Assembly: GCA_051747745.1 (NCBI GenBank)
Contig: JBNJGL010000009.1
Coordinates: 1 to 54,935 of the forward strand
Reading direction: 5' to 3'
From: QPJE01 sp051747745
GTDB taxonomy: Bacteria; Bacillota; Halanaerobiia; Halanaerobiales; Halanaerobiaceae
DNA length: 54,935 bases
The notes under the pieces are model-generated. The model ran no database searches. It worked only from the letters and a program-made list of their open reading frames with translations, and was not told the DNA's origin. Shown in pieces: positions 16,352-25,113 of this stretch; the stretch's first letter is position 1; each line of letters begins with the position of its first letter. Both the position numbers and the translations under genes were made by a program.

Positions 16352-16390
16352 AATTCTATAGCTAATGCTGCTGTAGAATTTTTTCTTTTC
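16352..16390 (+). terminator. Riboswitch-linked intrinsic terminator before flgB
   Basis: AATTCTATAGC (16352-16362) pairs with GCTGTAGAATT (16370-16380), 11 pairs with one G-U, around a 7-base loop. It is followed by TTTTCTTTTC. It ends about 10 bases before the flgB ribosome site, the place expected for the expression platform of the c-di-GMP riboswitch. Confidence 0.85.
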
Positions 16391-16405
16391 TAGGGAGGTG
16401 TTCAT

Positions 16406-16828
16406 TTGACAGATTATATTTCTTTAATAACAAGGGCACTGGATGGAGCAGCTCACCGCGGAGAACTGATTGCAAACAATATTGCAAATGCGACAACTCC
16501 CGGATATAAGAGGCAGGATATTAATTTCAAGAAGCTCCTGAAAGATCAAATGACTGAAAGTCAGAATAGTGGAAAACTCAATTTGGAGACAACCAGTCCA
16601 AATCATATTCCTTTTTCTGGAACAGGAATTAAAAGCCTTTCTGGTAAAAACTATAACAGCAGTAAAACCACAAATAGCGGCAGCTACCGCAATGATGAAA
16701 ACAGTGTTGATATAGACGTAGAAATGGCTGAAATGTCAAAAAACAGTATATATTATAATGTTCTGACAAGAAGGGCAGCAGCCAGATTTTCTACACTTAA
16801 TCAGGTTATAGATAAAGGAGGTAATTAA
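16406..16828 (+). CDS. flgB: Flagellar proximal rod protein FlgB
   Basis: Rod subunit exported through the flagellar secretion system. It is 140 residues; the rod-family N-terminal motif is RGELIANNIANATTPGYKRQ at about residues 19-38, and the C-terminal helix includes DVEMAEMSKNSIYYNVLTRR. The TTG start is 7 bases behind GGGAGGTG. It is the first gene of the 31.6-kb operon behind the c-di-GMP riboswitch, followed 2 bases later by flgC. Confidence 0.95.
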   Translation: MTDYISLITRALDGAAHRGELIANNIANATTPGYKRQDINFKKLLKDQMTESQNSGKLNLETTSPNHIPFSGTGIKSLSGKNYNSSKTTNSGSYRNDENSVDIDVEMAEMSKNSIYYNVLTRRAAARFSTLNQVIDKGGN

Positions 16829-16830
16829 AA

Positions 16831-17271
16831 TTGTTTCAGGGGATAGATATTAGTGCATCAGGATTGACGGCCCAGAGATTGAGAATGGATATCATTTCTG
16901 GAAATATAGCTAATGTGGAGACCACCCGCACAGAAGATGGTGGTCCTTACCGGAGAAAAGTACCTGTTTTTCAGGAAAAACTAAATACAGAGATGGGGAG
17001 ACCCAAATCTGCTTTATCTATTTTATCTGATAACGATTCCAAAAAGGGTGTTGAAGTTAGAGATATTAGAGAAGATCAGAGCCCTTTTAGGATGGAATAC
17101 AGGCCGAGCCATCCAGATGCAGATGCAGATGGATATTTAAGGCTGCCAAATGTAAATATAATGACAGAGATGATAGATATGATAGATGCAAGCAGGGCTT
17201 ATGAAGCCAGTGTGCAGGCTATTTCTAATTATAAAAACATGGCTGCCAGTGCTCTGGATATCAGCAGATAG
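16831..17271 (+). CDS. flgC: Flagellar proximal rod protein FlgC
   Basis: Rod subunit, 146 residues, with the family N-terminus GIDISASGLTAQRLRMDIIS then GNIANVETTRTEDGGPYRRK. The C-terminal stretch is PNVNIMTEMIDMIDASRAYEASVQAISNYK, the coiled-coil self-assembly segment. The TTG start follows AAAGGAGG and lies 2 bases after flgB, so the pair is likely translationally coupled. Length and motifs are normal. Confidence 0.95.
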   Translation: MFQGIDISASGLTAQRLRMDIISGNIANVETTRTEDGGPYRRKVPVFQEKLNTEMGRPKSALSILSDNDSKKGVEVRDIREDQSPFRMEYRPSHPDADADGYLRLPNVNIMTEMIDMIDASRAYEASVQAISNYKNMAASALDISR

Positions 17272-17282
17272 GAGGAATCATT

Positions 17283-17588
17283 TTGATGGACAAAATGGGG
17301 ATTAATCCTGTAATAGATAATTTTGAACATTATTCAATAGAAAAGAATAAAAAAAATGAAAATCTTAAAAGTGATTTCAAAAATCTTTTTAAAGAAAAAA
17401 TTATGGAAGTAAATGAACTGCAGAAAAATTCGGAAGAGATGACTGCAAAATTTGCAGCCGGTGAAACAGACAATATTCACCAGGTAATGATAGCCGGGGA
17501 AAAAGCTAAAATAGCTTTAAATCTTACCACAGCTGTGCAGAGTAAAGTTGTAGAAGCATATAAAGAAGTTATGAGAATACAGGTATAA
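17283..17588 (+). CDS. fliE: Flagellar hook-basal body protein FliE
   Basis: Junction protein between MS-ring and rod, about 100 residues. The C-terminal half is typical: MTAKFAAGETDNIHQVMIAG and EKAKIALNLTTAVQSKVVEAYKEVMRIQV. TTG at 17283 (7 bases after GGAGG) and ATG at 17286 are both possible starts; the difference is one residue. It lies 11 bases after flgC. Confidence 0.93.
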   Translation: MMDKMGINPVIDNFEHYSIEKNKKNENLKSDFKNLFKEKIMEVNELQKNSEEMTAKFAAGETDNIHQVMIAGEKAKIALNLTTAVQSKVVEAYKEVMRIQV

Positions 17589-17656
17589 TATCTAATAATA
17601 TTTGCAGAAAACTCATTAATTTATACCACTAAACTGTCTTTGAAAGAGGTATTAAG

Positions 17657-19207
17657 ATGGCCGATTTTTTCAATAAATATCGAGAAGAATTTAATAAAAT
17701 ATGGGGAAAACTAAATAATAATGTAAAAATAATAATTATTGTAAGCACTATTCTGCTTACAGCAGGGTTCGGCTATCTTATAATAAGAGGTAGTACAGCA
17801 AATTACAGACCTCTTTACACTGATCTAACAACGGGGGATACTGCTGCCATTGTAGAAAAACTCAAAGAAGATCAGGTAGACTATAAGCTGTCAGGAAATG
17901 GTTCTACAATAATGGTTCCCGAGAATCAGCTGCATCAGCTCAGGATAGAACTTGCCGGAGCAGGTCTGCCTGATCAGGGAGTTGTAGGGTTCGAAATTTT
18001 TGACAGCAGCCAATTTGGAACAACAGAGTTTGAAAGAAAAGTAAATTATTACAGGGCACTTGGAGGGGAATTGAGCAGATCAATTCAGTCTATTTCTGGA
18101 ATCAGCTATTCTCGTGTTCAGATAACTCCTCCCGAACAAAGTTTGTTTATTGCAGAAGAAAAGTCAGCTACTGCTTCAGTACTGATTGATCTGGAGCCGG
18201 GTTTTCAGATGAGCCAGGAAATGGTTGCATCTATACAGAATCTCGTGGCCAGCGGTGTTCAGGATCTTCCCTTATCTCAGGTTACTGTTGTGGATACTAA
18301 TGGTAACCTTCTTTCAGTTGATGGGGAGTCAGACAGCAGCAGCTGGATATCTGATCCTAAGAACTTTAGCCTGCAGAAAAATTTTGAGAAATCTTTAAAA
18401 AGCGATCTTTCTGCCATGCTGACAAAGGTGCTGGGGCCAGGTAATTTTACCGTACAGGTTTATGCAAAACTTAATTTTGATCAGCGGCAGACAGAAAGCA
18501 AGACATATTCTCCAGTTATTGATGAGGATGGAATAGTGAGGAGTCAGGAGAGTAATGTAGAAAGTTATGAGGGAAATAGTGGAGGTGCTGCAGCCGGAAC
18601 TCCTGGTACAGACAGCAATATTCCTCAATATCAGGCAGAAGGAACTGAAGGTGCTGGAAATTATGAAAAAGAAAATACAATTACAAACTATGAAATAAAT
18701 GAAAAAATTGAAAAACATGTTTATGCTCCTGGTGAAGTCGAAAAGCTTTCAGTTTCAGTGATGGTCAATCAGGATGCAGAGGAAGAAACAATTGAACAAA
18801 TTAGAAATGCCGTAAGTGCAGCAATAGGTTATGATGCAGAAAGAGGAGATATTGTTGATGTAACTGCAATAAGATTTGATAATTCTCTTGAAGAAGCAGC
18901 TGCACAGGCTCGTGCTGCAGAAGAAGAAGCAGCCAGAAGACAGACATATATTTATGCCGGTCTTATCATATTAATATTGGTTATAACTGCAGCTCTAATA
19001 GTTTACTTATACAGAAAGAAGAGAACAGCACCAGCAGGTTCAGGTGTTGATGTTTCTGTAGAAGAAGAGGAAGAAGAACTGGATCTTCTCAAGAAAAGTC
19101 CTGAGGAGAAGGAAAAAGAACAGGTCAAAAAAGAACTCGAACGAATGGTTAATTCTGATCCAGAAAGTGCTGCTAAATTGATACGCAGCTGGCTGGTGGA
19201 TGAATAG
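17657..19207 (+). CDS. fliF: Flagellar MS-ring protein FliF
   Basis: Inner-membrane ring on which the basal body assembles, 516 residues. TM1 lies at about residues 23-45, followed by the secretin-like ring-building part (YRPLYTDLTTGDTAAIVEKL; ELAGAGLPDQGVVGFEIF; TTEFERKVNYYRALGGELSR). The second TM lies near 433-455 and is followed by an acidic tail that binds FliG (EEEEEELDLL to SWLVDE). A 68-base gap separates it from fliE and shows no clear hairpin. GAAAGAGG precedes the ATG. Confidence 0.96.
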   Translation: MADFFNKYREEFNKIWGKLNNNVKIIIIVSTILLTAGFGYLIIRGSTANYRPLYTDLTTGDTAAIVEKLKEDQVDYKLSGNGSTIMVPENQLHQLRIELAGAGLPDQGVVGFEIFDSSQFGTTEFERKVNYYRALGGELSRSIQSISGISYSRVQITPPEQSLFIAEEKSATASVLIDLEPGFQMSQEMVASIQNLVASGVQDLPLSQVTVVDTNGNLLSVDGESDSSSWISDPKNFSLQKNFEKSLKSDLSAMLTKVLGPGNFTVQVYAKLNFDQRQTESKTYSPVIDEDGIVRSQESNVESYEGNSGGAAAGTPGTDSNIPQYQAEGTEGAGNYEKENTITNYEINEKIEKHVYAPGEVEKLSVSVMVNQDAEEETIEQIRNAVSAAIGYDAERGDIVDVTAIRFDNSLEEAAAQARAAEEEAARRQTYIYAGLIILILVITAALIVYLYRKKRTAPAGSGVDVSVEEEEEELDLLKKSPEEKEKEQVKKELERMVNSDPESAAKLIRSWLVDE

Positions 19208-19228
19208 TATAGAAGGGGTTAAAATGGC

Positions 19229-20233
19229 ATGAACAATAAACTGACAGGAAAAGAAAAAGCGGCTATTCTTCTCATTTCTCTTGGCCCGGATGTTTCTTCA
19301 AGTATTTTTAAACATCTGGATGAAGAAGAAGTTGAGAAATTAACGCTGGAAATAGCCAATTTGAATAAAATAAATCCTGAACTGAAGCAGAAAATCCAGG
19401 AGGAATTTCTGCAGCTCAGAAGGGCCAATGACTATATTAACTCCGGCGGAATAAATTATGCAAAAAAAATACTGGAAAAATCATTTGGAAAAGAAAAAAC
19501 AAAAGCAATTATAAATCGTCTTACAGCAACACTACAGGTTAGACCTTTTGATTCAATACGCAAATCAGATCCTTCACAGCTTTTAAACTTTATTCAGGGA
19601 GAACACCCACAGACCATAGCACTTATTCTCGCATATCTTAGTCCCACTATGGCTTCACAGGTTTTATCTGCGCTTTCTCCAGATGTACAGAGCGAAGTAG
19701 CCAGGCGAATAGCGGTAATGGATAGAACTTCTCCAGAAATAATAAAGGAAGTTGAAACAGTATTAGAGAAAAAATTATCTTCGGTTATGGCAAATGAATA
19801 TGCCAGTGCTGGAGGTATTTCAGCTATTGTAGATGTCCTAAATCAGGTTGACAGGGGGACAGAAAAAAATATTCTTGATAAGCTTGAAGAAGATGACCCA
19901 GAGCTTGTTGAGGAAATTAAAAAGAGAATGTTTGTATTTGAAGATATTGTTCTTCTCACTGATAGAGCAGTACAGCTTGTACTGCGTCAGGTTGAGACAC
20001 ATGATCTTGCACTTGCCCTTAAAACAGCGAGTGATGAAGTTGAAGAAATTATTACAGGAAATATGTCAAACAGAGCAGCCGAGATGCTGGCAGAAGATAT
20101 AGAATTCATGGGTCCTGTAAGACTGCGTGAGGTGGAAGATGCACAGCAGCGAATTGTTAATGTCATTCGTGAATTAGAAGAAAGCGGAGAAATTGTTATT
20201 GCCCGCGGTGGGGAGAGTGAAGTAATTGTCTAA
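19229..20233 (+). CDS. fliG: Flagellar motor switch protein FliG
   Basis: Rotor/switch protein transmitting torque from the stator, 334 residues. Visible marks are the N-terminal FliF-binding domain (GKEKAAILLISLGPDVSSSI), the middle-domain EHPQTIALILAYL motif at about residue 125, and the charged C-terminal torque helix (RAAEMLAEDIEFMGPVRLRE then VEDAQQRIVNVIRELEESGE). All look intact. The fliH start codon lies inside its last codons. Confidence 0.97.
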   Translation: MNNKLTGKEKAAILLISLGPDVSSSIFKHLDEEEVEKLTLEIANLNKINPELKQKIQEEFLQLRRANDYINSGGINYAKKILEKSFGKEKTKAIINRLTATLQVRPFDSIRKSDPSQLLNFIQGEHPQTIALILAYLSPTMASQVLSALSPDVQSEVARRIAVMDRTSPEIIKEVETVLEKKLSSVMANEYASAGGISAIVDVLNQVDRGTEKNILDKLEEDDPELVEEIKKRMFVFEDIVLLTDRAVQLVLRQVETHDLALALKTASDEVEEIITGNMSNRAAEMLAEDIEFMGPVRLREVEDAQQRIVNVIRELEESGEIVIARGGESEVIV

Positions 20234-21014
20234 AATCATTAAAACATCGCAGGTTATAGGCAAGTACAAAATTGATAACGAAAAAAAAGTATTAAAATCT
20301 AATAAAAATTATCCTAAAAAAAATACGGAAGAAAAAAAAGATAAGAAAAATAATAATAGTCAGAAATCAAATAATAAAAAATATGCCAGAAAAAAAGCTG
20401 AAAACATAAAAATCAATGCAGAAAATAGGGCTGATGATATAATCACAGCTGCTGAAGAAAAAGCAGCTGAAATACTAGATAGGGCAGAAAAGAAAAAAAA
20501 GGAAATAGAAGCAGAAAGAAAAAAAATATTTCAGGAAGAAAGAAAAAAAGGCTATCGCCAGGGACTTAAAGAAGGTCGTCAGGAAATAAAAGAAGAAGTT
20601 GACAGCCTTGCAGAACTCGCTGACAGCTTCAGCAGTGAAATTACAAAGGAAAAAAAGAATCTGCAGAGATCGGTAATTAATCTGGCGGTTAAAATAGCCG
20701 GAATAATTATAAATGTTAAGCTGGAAGAAGAACACGAAATTATAAATAATATAATATCTGATATGTTAGATAAACTTGGTGATAATCACAAGGATATAAT
20801 TATAAAAGTTCATTCAGGATTTCTGCCGTACATACAGGAAAGCAAACTGGACAGCAGTTTGAAAAATAAAAACTTTAAATTTGTAGGTGATAATGATCTC
20901 AGCAGAGGAGACTGTATTGTTGAGACAAATTTAGGTGGTAAAGAAGGCAGCCTGCAGGAAAAATTAAAGCTCATAAAAAAAGAGCTGTTAGAAGAGGTAG
21001 AAGTAAATGGTTAA
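20226..21014 (+). CDS. fliH: Flagellar export ATPase regulator FliH
   Basis: Peripheral stator of the export ATPase FliI. The 262-residue protein has a very Lys/Asn-rich N-terminus (about 1-60), a long coiled coil with AENRADDIITAAEEKAAEIL and GYRQGLKEGRQEIKEEVDSL, and a C-terminal globular part (LAVKIAGIIINVKLEE...VEVNG). The TTG start overlaps the fliG end by 8 bases, and the gene's own end overlaps fliI by 8 bases. The N-terminus is the least conserved part, as in the family. The order fliG-fliH-fliI supports the call. Confidence 0.9.
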   Translation: MSKIIKTSQVIGKYKIDNEKKVLKSNKNYPKKNTEEKKDKKNNNSQKSNNKKYARKKAENIKINAENRADDIITAAEEKAAEILDRAEKKKKEIEAERKKIFQEERKKGYRQGLKEGRQEIKEEVDSLAELADSFSSEITKEKKNLQRSVINLAVKIAGIIINVKLEEEHEIINNIISDMLDKLGDNHKDIIIKVHSGFLPYIQESKLDSSLKNKNFKFVGDNDLSRGDCIVETNLGGKEGSLQEKLKLIKKELLEEVEVNG

Positions 21015-22320
21015 TATTGACCTGGAAAACCTGGAAAACAGACTGAATAATATTAATATGACCAGAAATTTTGGCCATATTAATAGGGTGATAGGCCTTG
21101 TGATCGAATCTATTGGTCCTGAAGCTTCTATAGGTGAACTCTGTCTTATTGAAACTGAGGAAGAAAACATTAAAGCAGAAGTAGTTGGTTTTGATGACAA
21201 TAAAGTTTTAATGATGCCCATTGGAGAAATGGACGGTATAAAACCGGGGGCCAGAGTAACTGCAACCGATGAGAAGCTTAAGGTCAGGGTTGGCAGAAAT
21301 CTTCTGGGAAAGGTGCTTGACGGTACCGGTCAGGTTATAAGTCAGGAAAGTCTGGATACTGGTGGATTAAAAGAAGTAAATGTTAATAACCGCCCACCTG
21401 ATCCGATGAAGAGATCCAGGATTAAAGAACCTCTTTCACTGGGGATAAGATGTATTGATGGACTGCTGACCTGTGGAAAAGGGCAGAGGCTTGGTATTTT
21501 TGCCGGCAGTGGTGTAGGAAAAAGTACACTGCTGGGAATGACTGCCAGGAACACAAATGCAGACATCAATGTAATAGGACTAATTGGAGAAAGAGGGAGA
21601 GAAGTAAAGGACTTTTTGGAGAAAGATTTAGGAGAAGAGGGTTTAAAAAGATCTATTGTAGTTGTTGCCACTTCAGATCAGCCGGCACTGGTTAGGGTTA
21701 AAGCAGCAAATATTGCAACTGCTGTAGCCGAATACTTTCGTAATCAGGGAGAAGATGTGCTTTTGATGATGGATTCGGTAACAAGAGTTGCAATGGCTTT
21801 GCGAGAAGTAGGTCTGGCCATTGGGGAACCACCTGCCACAAGAGGTTATCCACCATCTGTTTTTGCAAAATTGCCCAAACTGCTGGAAAGAACAGGTACA
21901 AATGATAAAGGCTCTATAACAGCACTTTATACAGTTTTGGTAGAAGGTGATGATTTTAATGAACCTGTTTCTGATACTGTTCGTGGTATTCTTGATGGGC
22001 ACATATCTCTGTCCAGAGAGTTGGCAGAAGCAAGCCATTATCCGGCGGTAGATGTATTGAGCAGTGTCAGCCGTATTATGAAAGATATAGTGGGTGAAGA
22101 TCATGTAAAGGCAGCCGATAAATTAAAAAAGCTGCTGGCAACATATAATCAATCCAAAGATCTAATCAATATAGGGGCATATGAACACGGCTCAAATGAA
22201 GAAGTTGATCGGGCCATTGAGAAGATTGACAGCATAAACAATTTTCTTACCCAGAATATAAATGAAAAAACTAATTTCCAAAAAACAGTTGAGCGTCTCA
22301 AAAATATTGTAACAGAATAA
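21007..22320 (+). CDS. fliI: Flagellum-specific export ATPase FliI
   Basis: Hexameric ATPase of the flagellar type III export apparatus, 437 residues. The Walker A is AGSGVGKSTLL at about residues 166-176, with GLIGERGREVKDFL, the Walker B strand DVLLMMDSVTRVAMALREVG, and GEPPATRGYPPSVFAKLPKLLERTG typical of FliI. The fold is that of F1-beta. The ATG start lies in the last codons of fliH. Length is normal. Confidence 0.97.
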   Translation: MVNIDLENLENRLNNINMTRNFGHINRVIGLVIESIGPEASIGELCLIETEEENIKAEVVGFDDNKVLMMPIGEMDGIKPGARVTATDEKLKVRVGRNLLGKVLDGTGQVISQESLDTGGLKEVNVNNRPPDPMKRSRIKEPLSLGIRCIDGLLTCGKGQRLGIFAGSGVGKSTLLGMTARNTNADINVIGLIGERGREVKDFLEKDLGEEGLKRSIVVVATSDQPALVRVKAANIATAVAEYFRNQGEDVLLMMDSVTRVAMALREVGLAIGEPPATRGYPPSVFAKLPKLLERTGTNDKGSITALYTVLVEGDDFNEPVSDTVRGILDGHISLSRELAEASHYPAVDVLSSVSRIMKDIVGEDHVKAADKLKKLLATYNQSKDLINIGAYEHGSNEEVDRAIEKIDSINNFLTQNINEKTNFQKTVERLKNIVTE

Positions 22321-22331
22321 GGTGATTTTTT

Positions 22332-22766
22332 TTGCAAAAATATAATTTTAAATTTGAAAAAATATTAAATCTTAGAAGCAGACAGGAAGATATGGAAGAA
22401 GATAGATACAGGCTGCTGCAGAAAGATTTAAATAAACTAAAAGAAGAGCTTGTAAAAATAAAGAGAGAAAAAGAAAGGATTTTTGCTCACCTGCGTGAAA
22501 ATGGAAGTGATCTTCAGCTGAATATAGATTACAGAAGGTACTTAAAAAAGCAGAGAAAAATTGAGGAACAAATATTTCAAAAAAAGCAGGAAAAAGAAGC
22601 AGAAGTTAAAAAACAGCTTAATGCACTAATGGAAAAAAGAAGAGAGAGAAAAACTCTGGAAAAACTAAAAGAAAAAGAAACCGAAAAATTTATAAAAGAA
22701 TTTTTGCTCGATGAACAAAAAGAACTGGATGAAATAGGAAGACAATTCATGTCAGGTGGGAGATAA
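22332..22766 (+). CDS. fliJ: Flagellar export chaperone FliJ
   Basis: Stalk-like coiled coil in the FliI ring. The 144 residues are almost wholly helical and charged, starting YNFKFEKILNLRSRQEDMEE, which matches the FliJ N-terminal pattern (F-x-L-x-x-vL-x-x-R-x-x-x-E). It sits directly after fliI. The TTG start is behind AAGGTGA, unusually separated by an eight-T run. The next gene begins 2 bases after its stop. Confidence 0.85.
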   Translation: MQKYNFKFEKILNLRSRQEDMEEDRYRLLQKDLNKLKEELVKIKREKERIFAHLRENGSDLQLNIDYRRYLKKQRKIEEQIFQKKQEKEAEVKKQLNALMEKRRERKTLEKLKEKETEKFIKEFLLDEQKELDEIGRQFMSGGR

Positions 22767-22768
22767 AA

Positions 22769-23305
22769 TTGAAAAAAGTTGTTTTTTTTCTCATATTATT
22801 TTTAATACTTTCAGCAATGCTTATCTGGTCATTAAATGCCCTGGACATAATAAATTTTAAAGCATCAGTGGTTAATTTGCTGAATAGAATACCTTTTGTA
22901 CAGCAGTATATGATAACAAAAGCTGAGATTGAGGCCGAAAAATCTGAGAATAAAAGGCTCAGTGGAGAAATCCAGCAGAAAAATGAAGAAATAGCTTCAC
23001 TTGAAGGAAAGATAGAGGAACTGAAAAAGGATCTTAAAGAGATGGAACTGGCACTTGAAAATGAGAAGGAAAAAAACACGGAATTGAGCAGTGAAAAACA
23101 GAATAAAGAAGAAAAACTAAATAAATTAACTGAAATATATAGAAGAATGGAAGCTCCAGCAGCGGCATCAGTGATAAAGCAGCTGGATAGAGAATTTGCT
23201 GCAGAAGTTCTTGCCAATTTAAAAGAAGAACAGGCTGCCGCCATACTTCAGGAACTGCCAGAAGGACTGGCTGCAGAACTGTCAAAAATAATTGGTTCAG
23301 AATAA
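22769..23305 (+). CDS. MotE/YlxF-like membrane-anchored coiled-coil protein
   Basis: A 178-residue protein with one N-terminal TM (about residues 4-24), a long coiled coil (about 50-125), and a C-terminal helical bundle (MEAPAAASVIKQLDREFAAE then EEQAAAILQELPEGLAAELS) like the MgtE N-terminal domain. That layout matches MotE/YlxF proteins found between fliJ and fliK in many Firmicutes and alphaproteobacteria; MotE is known as a periplasmic chaperone in some species, but its role in Firmicutes is unclear. The TTG start follows GGTGGGAG. A structured repeat region separates it from fliK. Confidence 0.75.
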   Translation: MKKVVFFLILFLILSAMLIWSLNALDIINFKASVVNLLNRIPFVQQYMITKAEIEAEKSENKRLSGEIQQKNEEIASLEGKIEELKKDLKEMELALENEKEKNTELSSEKQNKEEKLNKLTEIYRRMEAPAAASVIKQLDREFAAEVLANLKEEQAAAILQELPEGLAAELSKIIGSE

Positions 23306-23311
23306 ATGAGT

Positions 23312-23397
23312 GTGACGGGCTCGATGCCCTAATGCTGTGACGCACTCGATGTGCTAATGCTAAAATTACATTGCGTTAATTAAAGAGATTTTAGTGA
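23312..23397 (+). repeat. Tandem hairpin module 1 in the fliK leader
   Basis: Two contiguous 25-base units (23312-23336, 23337-23361) share GTGAC-stem-TCGAT-stem-TAATGCT. The 4-base-pair stems differ, GGGC/GCCC in the first and GCAC/GTGC in the second, which are two compensatory changes. A 36-base tail (23362-23397) follows, with TAAAAT near its start and ATTTTA near its end able to pair. TAATGC can also pair with GCGTTA in the tail. Confidence 0.75.
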
Positions 23398-23433
23398 GTC
23401 GACCTTGTGTTATAAAATGAAGACTGATGCAGT

Positions 23434-23494
23434 GTGACGGGCTCGATGCCCTAATGCTAAAATAACATTGCGTTAATTAAAGAGATTTTAGTGA
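23434..23494 (+). repeat. Hairpin module 2 in the fliK leader
   Basis: A third 25-base unit (23434-23458, identical to the first) followed by a second copy of the 36-base tail (23459-23494) that differs at one position. The tail runs straight into the fliK ribosome site AAAGGAGG. The spacing between the unit-plus-tail copies is 97 bases. This placement suggests control of fliK translation or mRNA processing. Confidence 0.75.
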
Positions 23495-23508
23495 AAGGAG
23501 GTGAACAA

Positions 23509-25101
23509 ATGACAGAAAATGTGCCAGTAAACATGGTTCAGCAGAGCTCAAATTCTTTTTCCAGTGTAAAAAAGGAAAAAAATCACCGGAAGCCAGATAA
23601 AAGCTTTGCTGAAACAGTAAGAGAAGTTAATACACCCAAACCAGACAGAAGAGAAAAAAGCCCACCTGACAGTGGGAAAAATCAGAAGCTGAATAATCAG
23701 GAATTTCTGGATAAGCTGAAAAAAATACTGTCTAAAAACAGAGATAAAACAGCATCAGAACTTATTGCTCTAATGCAGAGTGGGAGTCTTAGCGAACAGC
23801 AGAAAATAATGATGCAAAATTTGCTTTCTGAACTTCAGAATAACAATCTAAATCTCTCAGAACTGAAATCATTACTACATAAAAACAGTACTGATCATGC
23901 AAACAGCAACATGATTAAAGAAGAATATTTTTCAAGAGATAGAATGTTGAATTTTAAAGATCTTGAAAAAATAGCCTCACTACTTGAGAATAACAAGATA
24001 ACACTGACTGAAAAACAGCAGTCTGTACTAAAAAATGAACTGGATAGATTTGCAGAGATGATTTCAAGTAATTTTGATAATAATTCTGATGATATTATGA
24101 ATGCTGAGACCGCAGAACTGAAACTCGAAAAATTGATTACCCTGTTTAAAAAAGATGAAATTGATCCTACTAACCTGGAAACTCTGCTGAAAAAAGAAGA
24201 TAGTGAACTTCATTTAATGCAGAAATTAAAATCAATGGGCAGTTCAGATGTAGCTTTTTCTGACAGTATAACAGCTAATAAAATAGAAAAAAATTCTATT
24301 TCTGCTGAGTTAGCAGAGCAGTTAAAAGAAATGTTTAATGAACAAAATGGAAAAAAAACTGATAACAGAAAAAATGTTAAATTTAGTGTTGAAAGTCTTT
24401 TCCCGTCAGATAATGATTCTTCTCTGGAAAAAATATTTGCAGCTGGAAATACAGAAAGCGGCAGTGATAAGAACTTTCTGGATCTGGGAAATAAAAATCT
24501 TTTTTTCAGCTTTGATATGGAATCAGGAGACACTGTTCCAGATGGAAAGATTTTCTCACTACATGAAACTAATACAGATTTAAATCAGGCAGAAAATGCT
24601 GATCTTAAATCTCAGATTGTCGAAAAATTTACTGGAGAATATTCTGCTGACACAAAAGAAATGCAGATTCAGCTGGAACCCCGCTCATTAGGTAAAGTTG
24701 ATATTAGTTTAAGCTATGATAACGGAAAACTGGTGGGAAAGATGGTAGTGGAAAATGAGCTTGTTAGAACTCAACTGGAAAACAGTCTAAAACAGCTTAA
24801 AACTGATCTGGTAAAACAGGGGATTAATATTGAACAGTTTAAAGTAGAAACTGCAAAAAATTCTCCCCAGCAGGTTGAAAGGCAGAATGAATTTGTTTTT
24901 AATGATCAGGAGACCGCTTCTGGTGATGGAGAAACAGGCCAAAATCAGGAACATGAACAGCGGAAGTTTTTTCAGGGCCAGTATTATGTCCACCGCAGAA
25001 ATGACAGATCTAATACAGCAGGTGACAGAGTATTGTTAAAACATCAGGAAATGATAAACAGAGCAGCTTTTTTCGGTGATAAAATAAATTTGCTTGCTTA
25101 A
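23509..25101 (+). CDS. fliK: Flagellar hook-length control protein FliK
   Basis: Molecular ruler that sets hook length and triggers the export switch through FlhB. The 530-residue protein is hydrophilic, Ser/Asn/Lys-rich and low in complexity for its first 370 residues. It then has the conserved C-terminal domain: MQIQLEPRSLGKVDISLSY, KLVGKMVVENELVRTQLENS and LKTDLVKQGINIEQFKVE. The open frame extends to GTG 23491, but AAAGGAGGTG lies inside that extension, so ATG 23509 is the start. The long leader between the MotE-like gene and fliK holds repeated RNA hairpins. Confidence 0.92.
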   Translation: MTENVPVNMVQQSSNSFSSVKKEKNHRKPDKSFAETVREVNTPKPDRREKSPPDSGKNQKLNNQEFLDKLKKILSKNRDKTASELIALMQSGSLSEQQKIMMQNLLSELQNNNLNLSELKSLLHKNSTDHANSNMIKEEYFSRDRMLNFKDLEKIASLLENNKITLTEKQQSVLKNELDRFAEMISSNFDNNSDDIMNAETAELKLEKLITLFKKDEIDPTNLETLLKKEDSELHLMQKLKSMGSSDVAFSDSITANKIEKNSISAELAEQLKEMFNEQNGKKTDNRKNVKFSVESLFPSDNDSSLEKIFAAGNTESGSDKNFLDLGNKNLFFSFDMESGDTVPDGKIFSLHETNTDLNQAENADLKSQIVEKFTGEYSADTKEMQIQLEPRSLGKVDISLSYDNGKLVGKMVVENELVRTQLENSLKQLKTDLVKQGINIEQFKVETAKNSPQQVERQNEFVFNDQETASGDGETGQNQEHEQRKFFQGQYYVHRRNDRSNTAGDRVLLKHQEMINRAAFFGDKINLLA

Positions 25102-25113
25102 AGGAGGGATTGA

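Noticed and set aside
20226..21014. FliH N-terminus as foreign or frameshifted because of its Lys/Asn-rich, A-rich DNA
   Set aside because: FliH N-termini are poorly conserved and charged in general, the frame is intact, and both overlaps with neighbours are normal.
23306..23332. Tiny open frames in the fliK leader (for example ATG at 23306 reading MSVTGSMP)
   Set aside because: Frames are only a few codons, lack ribosome sites, and the differences between repeats preserve base pairing rather than amino acids. A leader-peptide role is not excluded but is less likely than an RNA structure.
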